Source: Clostridia bacterium (GTDB lineage: Bacteria; Bacillota_A; Clostridia; Oscillospirales; CAG-272). Taken from it: 30,035 nt of DNA. The stretch covers positions 1 through 30,035 of the forward strand of contig JAFUJS010000012.1 in NCBI GenBank assembly GCA_017468115.1, given 5' to 3'. Below, in pieces: positions 1 through 5,772 of this stretch; the stretch's first letter is position 1; each line of letters begins with the position of its first letter. The position numbers were made by a program, and so were the translations under genes. The notes under the pieces are model-generated. The model saw nothing but the letters and a program-made list of their open reading frames with translations, was not told the DNA's origin and made no database searches.

Positions 1-2
1 CG

Positions 3-416
3 GGAAGCGTCAATACAGGAACAAATGAGACATTGGGTGCTGACCCCGAAAAAGAAATAACCGTTATTTGCGAGTGTGAAAATTGCAACAAGAAAACAAT
101 AGACAGCGCAACTGCCATAATAATTGCTCAAACTAATTTTTCGATGCTGCATAAAGAAGAGCTAGATGATATTTGGTGGTATTTTTCATTCGAAATAGAA
201 AACGAGAATGATCGTATAATTACATCAATACTAGAGACGTCAGAGGAGCTAGAAGAGGGGGCTAATATCAACGATTACTGGATTATATGCGTATGGAAAA
301 GGGACGCTTCAGGCGAAGGTCTATTGCAAAGTGCACTTGGAGGAAACTCATATGCTTATGTAATTAATAAAGCTACCGGAGAAATTGTCGATTTAGTAGT
401 TTTTGTTGGCGACTAA
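3..416 (+). CDS. 5'-truncated unknown protein, possibly NTF2-like immunity fold
   Basis: The reading frame is open to the left edge of the window, so the gene begins outside it. The TTG at 33 is only the first possible start inside and has no ribosome binding site. The visible 137 residues have no signal peptide or membrane segment. A CxxCxxC-like cluster (CECENC) lies near the N-terminus. The middle is acidic and carries a Trp-Trp pair. The C-terminal part reads YWIICVW, then a Gly-rich turn, then YVINKATGEIV. This alternation of a W-containing strand, a Gly loop and a strand with K-x-x-G-x-I resembles NTF2-fold immunity or PepSY-like proteins. That resemblance is weak and I do not claim a function. 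It ends with tandem stops (TAATAA). The next gene starts 73 bases downstream, after a hairpin repeat. Confidence 0.6.
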   Translation, partial: GSVNTGTNETLGADPEKEITVICECENCNKKTIDSATAIIIAQTNFSMLHKEELDDIWWYFSFEIENENDRIITSILETSEELEEGANINDYWIICVWKRDASGEGLLQSALGGNSYAYVINKATGEIVDLVVFVGD

Positions 417-428
417 TAAGGCAGGAAA

Positions 429-454
429 GGACAGGACACGCTACCGTGCCCTGT
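429..454. repeat. Hairpin-forming intergenic repeat, copy A
   Basis: Positions 431-440 (ACAGGACACG) pair with 445-454 (CGTGCCCTGT) at nine of ten positions across a 4-base loop. No T-run follows, so it is a poor intrinsic terminator. It is G/C-rich in an A+T-rich context and resembles the GACAGGGGACGGT elements at 1297 and 2002, though more divergent. The membership in that family is an inference. Confidence 0.45.
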
Positions 455-489
455 GAAACCCAAAACAAATGAATAAAGGTGGTGGAACT

Positions 490-1197
490 ATGAAAAAACT
501 GTTAATCGCAATTTCTATATTGTTGGTGTTGTCTATTATGATTGTGGCGTGTGATATTATTCCTAGTGGAGATGAGTTGAGCTCGGGCAATGAAGATGGC
601 GGCGAATTAAATCCGGATAACAATGATACAGTTGATACCTCAATCAAGATAGAGGATGATGTCGATAGAGAGGACAAGGATAGTGAATTTCCGTTTGAAG
701 CTGTAATAGTTGAACGAGACGGATACGATATTGTTGCTGCCGGAAAGTATTATGGTAATGATTTCGATAATGTAAAATATTATGGTTCGTATTACCGAAT
801 AATTGATAACTACGACGATTTTTCGGAGCTTACAGCTTGGGGAGAAACAGTTGATAAATCGCTATTTGATGATAATTTTATATTAGTTTTACACTCGTAC
901 AAGAGAGCTTATGACACCTATTATACTCATTCAAAATACAACGAATTGAACGGCAAGGGTCTGTACACAAATTTTGGCTTGAATAAGACCGGAATTTTAA
1001 CGATAAGTGAAGGCAAAAGCGGTAGTGACAGAGCCGTTATTGGAGAAGAACCGATCTATATAGAGGATTATGAAACAGTTCTTCCTATTGAGACGAAAGA
1101 GACAATATATTTGGTTATCCCAAAATCAGAACTACCTAACGATATTACCGTGAATGGAGAAATAATCCTCAAATTAGATATAATAATTGACTTATAA
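490..1197 (+). CDS. Putative lipoprotein of unknown function
   Basis: The ATG at 490 is preceded by AAAGGTGGTGGA at good spacing and starts an ideal lipoprotein signal. It has Lys2-Lys3, a hydrophobic stretch, then I-V-A-C with Cys21 as the expected lipidated residue. The ATG at 469 would put seven charged or Gly-rich residues before the signal and is less likely. The mature protein (about 215 aa) starts with an acidic, Asn/Asp/Glu-rich linker to about residue 70. It continues into a folded part with many Tyr and Asp residues, including a stretch around IIDNYDDFSEL and FILVLHSYKR. This stretch faintly recalls PrcB-type domains, but I do not recognise the family. It is expected on the outer face of the membrane. 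The gene sits alone between a truncated gene and a likely protease remnant, in an accessory region. Its last codons (1161-1180) are partly repeated just after the stop (1197-1216, 16 of 20 bases identical). Confidence 0.75.
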   Translation: MKKLLIAISILLVLSIMIVACDIIPSGDELSSGNEDGGELNPDNNDTVDTSIKIEDDVDREDKDSEFPFEAVIVERDGYDIVAAGKYYGNDFDNVKYYGSYYRIIDNYDDFSELTAWGETVDKSLFDDNFILVLHSYKRAYDTYYTHSKYNELNGKGLYTNFGLNKTGILTISEGKSGSDRAVIGEEPIYIEDYETVLPIETKETIYLVIPKSELPNDITVNGEIILKLDIIIDL

Positions 1198-1296
1198 ATA
1201 ATTCTCAAGAGAGATAAAGGTAATGTAGTAATTGGAATACATACTTCTGGTAATACAAATACAAATGGAGCAACAAAAATAAATTTATTTATACAA
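1198..1296 (+). pseudogene. Remnant of a trypsin-like (V8/glutamyl endopeptidase type) serine protease, C-terminal piece
   Basis: Directly after the lipoprotein stop, in the same frame, an ORF with no start codon runs into the repeat at 1297. Its peptide contains VVIGIHTSGNTNTNGATKIN. In S1B proteases the strand after the catalytic GNSGSP motif reads like V-I-G-I-H-x-G-G, then N-G-x-x-x-I-N, so this matches the final third of such enzymes. The catalytic His, Asp and Ser segments are all absent. Beyond 1297 the frame reads through the repeat into unrelated residues and stops at about 1357. I interpret it as a decayed 3' fragment. The family match rests on a short motif only. Confidence 0.4.
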
Positions 1297-1312
1297 GGAG
1301 ACAGGGGACGGT
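1297..1312. repeat. Repeat core copy B (GGAGACAGGGGACGGT)
   Basis: This 16-base core is identical to the one at 2002-2017. The right half differs: copy B continues GGTCTGTCTTA, which only partly pairs with the left arm. It lies exactly where the protease remnant ends and the 1311 ORF begins, so it marks a junction between two gene fragments. Confidence 0.7.
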
Positions 1313-1559
1313 GGTCTGTCTTACAGATGAAGGTCATTACGGAAGCGACAATTTAATAGAACAATACTGTGAAGAAATTGCGTGTGAAAATTGTCGAGTT
1401 AAAGACAAAACATATTTCTCGGTGATAAAAATAAAAGAGAATGGCGATTTTGTTTTAGAGAATTCATATGATGAACATTTTATTTATGGTATAAGTATAA
1501 ATATAGGTTTCAATTTTTCAGAATTTGGAAGGAGATTCGTGGATGATTGGAATAGATAA
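1311..1559 (+). CDS. Short unknown ORF, probably 5'-truncated
   Basis: The only start codon in frame is a GTG at 1311. It lies inside the repeat core and has no convincing ribosome binding site at proper spacing. The protein (82 aa or less) has two Cys pairs near its N-terminus (YCEEIACENC) and an ISINIGFNF strand near its end. It has no membrane segment and I recognise no family. Its 3' end overlaps the start of the RDD gene by 17 bases, and the AAGGAG of that gene lies inside its coding sequence. This is typical of a genuine coupled pair. I therefore infer that the 3' part is an authentic gene end and that the 5' part was lost when the repeat inserted or recombined here. It could also be a non-coding remnant. 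Confidence 0.4.
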   Translation: MVCLTDEGHYGSDNLIEQYCEEIACENCRVKDKTYFSVIKIKENGDFVLENSYDEHFIYGISINIGFNFSEFGRRFVDDWNR

Positions 1560-1980
1560 AGTAATTTATAATGAAAACGAGGTTGAAAAGGCTCCATTTA
1601 TTAAAAGAGCTATTGCGTATATAATTGATGCGTTGATATGCTTTTTGTTGTTTTTAACAGGGCTTGTAATTTTTCTTTGCGTAACAAACGGAAAGCAAAA
1701 TTTGAACGAACTTGCACTTGTAATTTGTATGTTTGCACCGATTATATATCTCGGCTATAAAGATTTTATTTTCAAGGGAGCAAGCATAGGTAAAAAGTTA
1801 ATGAGAATCAAGGTGATTGATAAAAAAACACTTGATTGCCCAACAAAAATCAGACTTACATTCAGAACTGTTTTAGCACTTGATTTTCTTGTAAATTCGG
1901 CGATTTACTTTATTTACAAAGAAAGCCTAAGTGAAATAGTAACCTCGACTCTAGTGGTTTCACTACCCAAAAGGCGATAA
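1543..1980 (+). CDS. RDD family membrane protein
   Basis: The ATG at 1543 is preceded by GGAAGGAG nine bases upstream. The TTG at 1525 would place that site inside the gene, so I reject it. The 145-aa protein shows the RDD pattern: KRAIAYIIDALICFLLF (R and D in the first membrane helix), a second hydrophobic helix around LALVICMFAPIIYLGY, then GASIGKKLMRIKVID, the conserved cytoplasmic G-x-S-x-G-K-K-L-x-x-x-K-V motif. A third hydrophobic segment follows and the protein ends in a T-x-V-V motif, so it looks full length. RDD proteins are small polytopic membrane proteins; some have been linked to ion or solute transport, but function here is unknown. It overlaps the preceding ORF and is followed by repeat copy C. 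Confidence 0.85.
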   Translation: MIGIDKVIYNENEVEKAPFIKRAIAYIIDALICFLLFLTGLVIFLCVTNGKQNLNELALVICMFAPIIYLGYKDFIFKGASIGKKLMRIKVIDKKTLDCPTKIRLTFRTVLALDFLVNSAIYFIYKESLSEIVTSTLVVSLPKRR

Positions 1981-1982
1981 AT

Positions 1983-2028
1983 GGAGACAGCGAGGAGACA
2001 TGGAGACAGGGGACGGTTCCTTGTCTCC
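1983..2028. repeat. Repeat copy C: tandem GGAGACA units and a complete hairpin
   Basis: GGAGACA occurs three times (1983, 1994 and 2002). The third begins a full element: GGAGACA at 2002-2008 pairs perfectly with TGTCTCC at 2022-2028 around the GGGGACGGTTCC centre. Its first 16 bases are identical to copy B. It starts three bases after the RDD stop codon. Elements of this look recur in many Firmicutes genomes and may be mobilised in trans; that statement is from memory and no transposase is present here. Confidence 0.7.
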
Positions 2029-2066
2029 CAATCTCTCGGATTCTTAAAATTTTTATATTCACAAGC

Positions 2067-2097
2067 AAAAAAGTGCGACCCTGTGTCGCACTTTTTT
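2067..2097. terminator. Bidirectional intrinsic terminator
   Basis: GTGCGAC (2073-2079) pairs with GTCGCAC (2085-2091) over a 5-base loop. It is flanked by an A-run on the left and a T-run on the right, so it works on both strands. It serves the RDD gene and, on the minus strand, hslO, whose stop lies four bases away. Confidence 0.9.
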
Positions 2098-2100
2098 GTT

Positions 2101-2985
2101 TTATTCAAATAACCTTAGCGCCTCGTCCTTTGAAAATTCATAGGACTTGTTGCAGAAATGACAGCCCAAGGTAAGCTTTTCCTCCTCGCCCTTGGCTTTT
2201 TGCTCTTCAAAGATTGCTTCCACCTCAGCCTTACCGAGGCTCAAAACCGCACGGGCGGTGCGCTCTCTTGAGCAGTTACAGCTATACTTAACCTCGATTT
2301 CATCAAACAAATCGTACTCAATGCCGTTTAGCGCCAGCTTCAAAATGTCCTCGTTGGAAAGACCCTTGTCAAATTGTGTGGATATGTTGTTTAGTAGCTT
2401 TGCGTTTTCCTCCAGCTTGGAAATTACCTCATCGTCAGCAAAGGGTAAGAGCTGCACAAAAACACCACCTGCGGCACGGCAGGAATAATCAGTGTCAACC
2501 AAAACACCAAGAGCAATAAGAGTAGGGGTTTGCTCGCTGACTGCATAATACTGTGCAATATCCTCGGCAACCTCGCCGCTGACAAGTTCAATGTTTCCAT
2601 TAAACGGCACATCATCTCCCACGTCCTTGGACACAGAAAGAATACCGCCGCCAACAATGCCGGATACGTCTAGCTTTCCGCTTGGCTTAAGTGGCAAATC
2701 GGCTAAAGGATTGGCAATATAGCCCTTTACATCTCCGTAATAATCTCCCACAGCAAGGGTAGTGCCTGCAAGGCCACTTCCACGAATAGCCACAGTAAGA
2801 GTACAGCCGTCCTCGGGTAGCATAGTACCCATAACCGAGGTGGCAGTCAGCAGTCTGCCCAAAAGAGCAGTTGCAGTCGGAGAGGTTTTATGATAGGAAA
2901 TTGCCTCATTTACAATATCCTTAGAGTTTATAACATATGCACGGGCGCTTCCGTCCCTTGTCATTGCACGAAGTATAGTTGACAT
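2101..2985 (-). CDS. hslO: Hsp33 redox-regulated chaperone
   Basis: Hsp33 is a cytoplasmic holdase activated by oxidation: disulfide formation releases zinc, the C-terminal part unfolds, and the protein binds unfolding clients. The four zinc ligands are present as Cys236-x-Cys238 (SCNCS) and Cys275-x-x-Cys278 (GCHFCNKSY). Spacing and position match the family (about 290 aa; 294 here). The N-terminal core carries the usual MSTILRAMTRDGSARAYVIN opening and a Gly-rich GSGLAGTTLAVGDYYGDVKGY stretch. The ATG is preceded by GAGGAAAT at normal spacing. It lies nine bases downstream of a methyltransferase gene and is probably co-transcribed with it. It ends next to a strong terminator. Confidence 0.96.
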   Translation of the reverse strand: MSTILRAMTRDGSARAYVINSKDIVNEAISYHKTSPTATALLGRLLTATSVMGTMLPEDGCTLTVAIRGSGLAGTTLAVGDYYGDVKGYIANPLADLPLKPSGKLDVSGIVGGGILSVSKDVGDDVPFNGNIELVSGEVAEDIAQYYAVSEQTPTLIALGVLVDTDYSCRAAGGVFVQLLPFADDEVISKLEENAKLLNNISTQFDKGLSNEDILKLALNGIEYDLFDEIEVKYSCNCSRERTARAVLSLGKAEVEAIFEEQKAKGEEEKLTLGCHFCNKSYEFSKDEALRLFE

Positions 2986-2994
2986 TTTATTTCC

Positions 2995-3756
2995 TCATTT
3001 CTTGCATTTTACAGTAAAATACCATTTTTCGTCTGTGTCCTCGGCAGTCTTGCCGTCAAGGTCGCCATGGACAGAAATTATCTCAAAGCCACACTCTGAA
3101 AGCGCATTTTCAATTTGCCTTCTTGAGTAGCATTTTTCTCTTTGAACCTCGTCAAGACGAGTATAGGTACCGTCTTTATTTTCTTCAAAAATACTTAGAT
3201 AAAAATTGCAAATTTTTGTTTTTTTATTGTAGTCGTTTTGCCAAGCAAGCAAGGCCTGCTCATCCTCTAAAACATAATCATTCTGACCGTAAACATTTTC
3301 AAAGCGATAGGGTGTATTTATATCAAAAACAAACACTCCCTCGGGGATTAAGTAGTTATGCACCAGCGAAAAGCATTTTTTAACATCCTTAATCGAGGTA
3401 AGATAGTTTATACTGTCAAGGGTGCACACACAGGCATCAACCGTGCCGTAAAGCTCAAGCTCCGTCATATCCTGGCAAAGCCACAAAACGTCATTAATGC
3501 CCCTTTGATAGCAGGCATCCTTAGCCTGCGCAAGCATATTTTCCGAAAGGTCCACGCCTGTCATATCATAGCCCAGCTTATGAAGGAGCAGAGTCAGCTT
3601 GCCTGTGCCACATGCAAGGTCCAAGACCAATGAGGTTTCGGTGCTTTCGTTTTCCTTAATTTGCTTTGACAAATACTTAGCCAAAAGCCCATAATCACAG
3701 CCAAAATTAAGCCTGTCGTAAACAGATGAAAGACCGGAATATTGCTCTCTTGCCAT
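2995..3756 (-). CDS. Class I SAM-dependent methyltransferase, substrate unknown
   Basis: Motif I is VLDLACGTG at residues 44-52. It is followed by GYDMTGVDLSENML (acidic residue binding the ribose) and an LWLCQDMTELEL segment, which together give a Rossmann-type SAM-binding domain. The N-terminal YSGLSSVYDRLNFGCDYG stretch is typical of small stand-alone methyltransferases related to the UbiE/YqeM group. The C-terminal half has a FDINTPYRFENVYGQ strand and the Y-S-R-R-Q-I-E-N-A-L-x-x-x-G-F-E helix. The protein is 253 aa and soluble. Nothing in it identifies the methyl acceptor. A likely promoter lies 35 bases upstream and hslO follows nine bases downstream, so the two form an operon; whether this is a functional link to redox stress is not known. 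Confidence 0.88.
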   Translation of the reverse strand: MAREQYSGLSSVYDRLNFGCDYGLLAKYLSKQIKENESTETSLVLDLACGTGKLTLLLHKLGYDMTGVDLSENMLAQAKDACYQRGINDVLWLCQDMTELELYGTVDACVCTLDSINYLTSIKDVKKCFSLVHNYLIPEGVFVFDINTPYRFENVYGQNDYVLEDEQALLAWQNDYNKKTKICNFYLSIFEENKDGTYTRLDEVQREKCYSRRQIENALSECGFEIISVHGDLDGKTAEDTDEKWYFTVKCKK

Positions 3757-3790
3757 ACGCTAATGCCTCGCTTTCCTATATTTTCAACCT

Positions 3791-3819
3791 ATTTTAACAT
3801 AAAAAAGCGCCAAAGTAAA
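3791..3819 (-). promoter_or_regulatory. Sigma-A-type promoter for the methyltransferase-hslO pair
   Basis: On the minus strand TTTACT (3814-3819) and TAAAAT (3791-3796) are 17 bases apart, with a TG one base before the -10 (extended -10). It begins only five bases past the murC stop codon, so murC transcripts could also read through because no terminator is seen there. Confidence 0.5.
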
Positions 3820-3823
3820 GGAC

Positions 3824-5176
3824 TTACAGATATTTTTTGATTTTGTAAATATCCCCGGCGCCCATTATCACACAAGCGTCAGCCTCGCTTTTTCTGATAT
3901 AGTCAGCCACAGCACAGGGGTCGCTAATCAAAATTCCGCCCGAGTCCCTTGCAAAGCCCTCGTCGGTTATAGGATAAATATTTTCCTCTCTTGCCGGAAA
4001 TATAGGCAGAAATACAAGACTACCCGCGTCCTTAAAGCACCGTGTAAACTCCTTGTAAAGGTAATAGGTTCTGGAGTAGGTGTGGGCTTGGTAAACGCAA
4101 AGCACATTCTTGTAGCCCATTTCCTTGAAGGAGGCAAGAGAGCATTCAATTTCCCTTGGATGATGGGCATAATCCTCGAAAATGTCCATACCTGTGTCTG
4201 TTTTCATAAGAAATTCCATTCTGCGCTTTGCTCCCAAAAACCTGCCCAAGGCATAGGAAATAACCCTTGGGTCAATTCCGTTTTCACAGGCAACTGCAAA
4301 GGCGCAAAGTGCATCATAAACAAAATGCCTACCAAGCTGCCTTAGCTCCACCCTTGAAAGCTCAACACCGTTTTTACAGACAAAAAACTCATTTTTACCG
4401 GGGGAGTGTATGATTTTTGCCATATAGTCAGCTTGATTTTCAATGCCAAAGGTTACAGCACCGTCCCTTAAATGTAGGGAACCTGTGTCGTCTGCATTGA
4501 TAAACACACGTCCAAGCCCTGCCCGAAAGGTGCTAAACGAGTCCTTTATTTCATCAATGCCCGAAAAGAAATCCGGGTGGTCGTAGTCAATGTTCAAAAT
4601 CGCCCCGTCGGTGGCAGGCAGAGAGTGAAATGCGTTTTTATACTCGCACGCTTCGAAAATGCAGGTGTCCCCCTTGCCAATAACTCCCCCAAGCAAAAAG
4701 CCCTGAAGGGGTGCACCGCAAAATACGGTAGGACCCCTGCCCGCATAGGTAAAAATATCAAAAAGCATAGCGGTGGTTGTGCTTTTTCCGTGCATGCCTG
4801 CCACCGCAATCTGATGCTTGTATTTCGAGATTATATAGCCCAGAAAATTCGCCCTTGATATTAGCGGAATTTTCTTTTCCTTAGCTCGCCTGTACTCAAA
4901 ATTGTCCTCGTCTATGGCGGTGGTGTAGATAACCAAATCCATTCCCTCCACATTGTCAGGAGTCGAATAGTATCTTACCGTGCCAATATCCTCAAGGCAC
5001 CTTGTTATTTTACTTCTTGCTCTGTCATATCCAAATATTTCCTTGCCAAAATATGCGCAGTAGCTTGCCAGCGAGGACATACTAATGCCACCTATTCCGA
5101 TAAAGAAAATGCTTTTTGCTTTTCTGTACAGATTATCTATCTCGTAAACAGAAAGACAGGTGTTATCAATGCTCAT
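3824..5176 (-). CDS. murC: UDP-N-acetylmuramate--L-alanine ligase, clostridial type
   Basis: MurC adds L-alanine to UDP-MurNAc, the first amino acid step in peptidoglycan stem peptide synthesis, in the cytoplasm with ATP. Visible in order: a Rossmann start IFFIGIGGISMSSLA, a P-loop GMHGKSTTTAM, FEACEYKNAF, NIDYDHPDFF, then the C-terminal domain with EDYAHHPREI, YQAHTYSRT and GAGDIYKI. FEACEY in place of the E. coli-type E-x-D-E-S motif is usual in clostridial MurC. The P-loop has Met and Ser where many enzymes have Thr. I chose the ATG at 5176 because AGGGGGATTT precedes it; the GTG at 5221 lies 45 bases further up and has no such site. Length 450 aa fits the family. It diverges from spoVG. 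Confidence 0.88.
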   Translation of the reverse strand: MSIDNTCLSVYEIDNLYRKAKSIFFIGIGGISMSSLASYCAYFGKEIFGYDRARSKITRCLEDIGTVRYYSTPDNVEGMDLVIYTTAIDEDNFEYRRAKEKKIPLISRANFLGYIISKYKHQIAVAGMHGKSTTTAMLFDIFTYAGRGPTVFCGAPLQGFLLGGVIGKGDTCIFEACEYKNAFHSLPATDGAILNIDYDHPDFFSGIDEIKDSFSTFRAGLGRVFINADDTGSLHLRDGAVTFGIENQADYMAKIIHSPGKNEFFVCKNGVELSRVELRQLGRHFVYDALCAFAVACENGIDPRVISYALGRFLGAKRRMEFLMKTDTGMDIFEDYAHHPREIECSLASFKEMGYKNVLCVYQAHTYSRTYYLYKEFTRCFKDAGSLVFLPIFPAREENIYPITDEGFARDSGGILISDPCAVADYIRKSEADACVIMGAGDIYKIKKYL

Positions 5177-5283
5177 CGACCAAATCCCCCTAAAAATGTA
5201 TGTAAATCGACATTTCTTCACAAAAAAAACTACGTATGTTCACAAAACCATTACATTTTTAACCTATTTTGCACACAAAATTT

Positions 5284-5292
5284 TGTTATAAT
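5284..5292 (+). promoter_or_regulatory. Extended -10 promoter for spoVG
   Basis: TGTTATAAT at 5284-5292 is a perfect extended -10 (TGn followed by TATAAT). No good -35 lies 17 bases upstream, as expected for this promoter class. The spoVG start is 40 bases downstream. The murC-spoVG intergenic space (5177-5331) must also hold the murC promoter, which I cannot place with confidence. Confidence 0.6.
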
Positions 5293-5331
5293 TTTCTATG
5301 TCAAGACAGTTGACAAAGCATGGAGGATAAA

Positions 5332-5634
5332 ATGATTATCACAGACATCAAAATTAGAAAATTTTTCAATGATGGACCCATGAAGGCAGTAGTGTCCGTT
5401 ACCTTTGACGGTTCACTCGCAGTACACGACATTAAAGTTATCAATGCAAAGGACAAGTTTTTTATTGTAATGCCAAGCCGTAAGAACCCGGATGGAACCT
5501 ACCGTGACATCGTTCACCCAATCAACGCAGACTTTAGGGCTGAGCTTGAGGGCGCAGTTATAAAGGCTTATTTTGATGGCTTAGCAGATGCAGAATTCGA
5601 GGATAATACAACAGAGGCTCCACAAGAGGTGTAA
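5332..5634 (+). CDS. spoVG: SpoVG regulatory RNA/DNA-binding protein
   Basis: SpoVG is a small nucleic-acid-binding regulator first known for a role in sporulation septation and asymmetric division, and also present in non-sporulating Firmicutes. The sequence starts MIITDIKIRKFFNDGPMKA and contains VSVTFDGSLAVHDIKVI, FFIVMPSRKNPDGTYRDIVHPI and RAELEGAV, the family hallmarks. At 100 aa it has the usual length, and the last 15 residues form the normal variable acidic tail. The ATG at 5332 is preceded by GGAGG at 5322-5326. The ATG at 5320 overlaps that site and is rejected. It is monocistronic, with its own promoter and a terminator 16 bases after the stop. Confidence 0.97.
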   Translation: MIITDIKIRKFFNDGPMKAVVSVTFDGSLAVHDIKVINAKDKFFIVMPSRKNPDGTYRDIVHPINADFRAELEGAVIKAYFDGLADAEFEDNTTEAPQEV

Positions 5635-5650
5635 TTGTATTAAGAAAGTG

Positions 5651-5692
5651 AGGAGAAATTGTAGACACCAGTCTACAAGGTCTCCTTTTTTT
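5651..5692 (+). terminator. Intrinsic terminator after spoVG
   Basis: AGGAGA and TTGTAGAC on the left pair with GTCTACAA and TCTCCT on the right. The loop is ACCA, and an AA/GG internal mismatch divides two perfect helices. A run of seven T follows. Confidence 0.92.
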
Positions 5693-5703
5693 CAACTTAA
5701 ATG

Positions 5704-5732
5704 TTGACATACAAAACAAAGGTTGCTATAAT
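5704..5732 (+). promoter_or_regulatory. Consensus sigma-A promoter for hisS-aspS
   Basis: TTGACA (5704-5709), a 17-base spacer and TATAAT (5727-5732): both hexamers match consensus. The leader to the hisS ATG is only about 33 bases, too short for a T-box riboswitch. Confidence 0.92.
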
Positions 5733-5772
5733 ATAAAAAAGAATTACAATATTATTTTATGCAGGAGATATT

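Noticed and set aside
5177..5221. GTG start at 5221 for murC
   Set aside because: No Shine-Dalgarno sequence precedes it, whereas AGGGGGA lies before the ATG at 5176, and the longer N-terminus has no family match.
5310..5315. TTGACA just upstream of the spoVG ribosome binding site
   Set aside because: A -10 at the right distance would lie inside the coding region. The extended -10 at 5284 explains expression better.
5693..5772. T-box or other riboswitch before hisS
   Set aside because: The leader after the promoter is about 33 bases and no specifier stem or antiterminator can fit.
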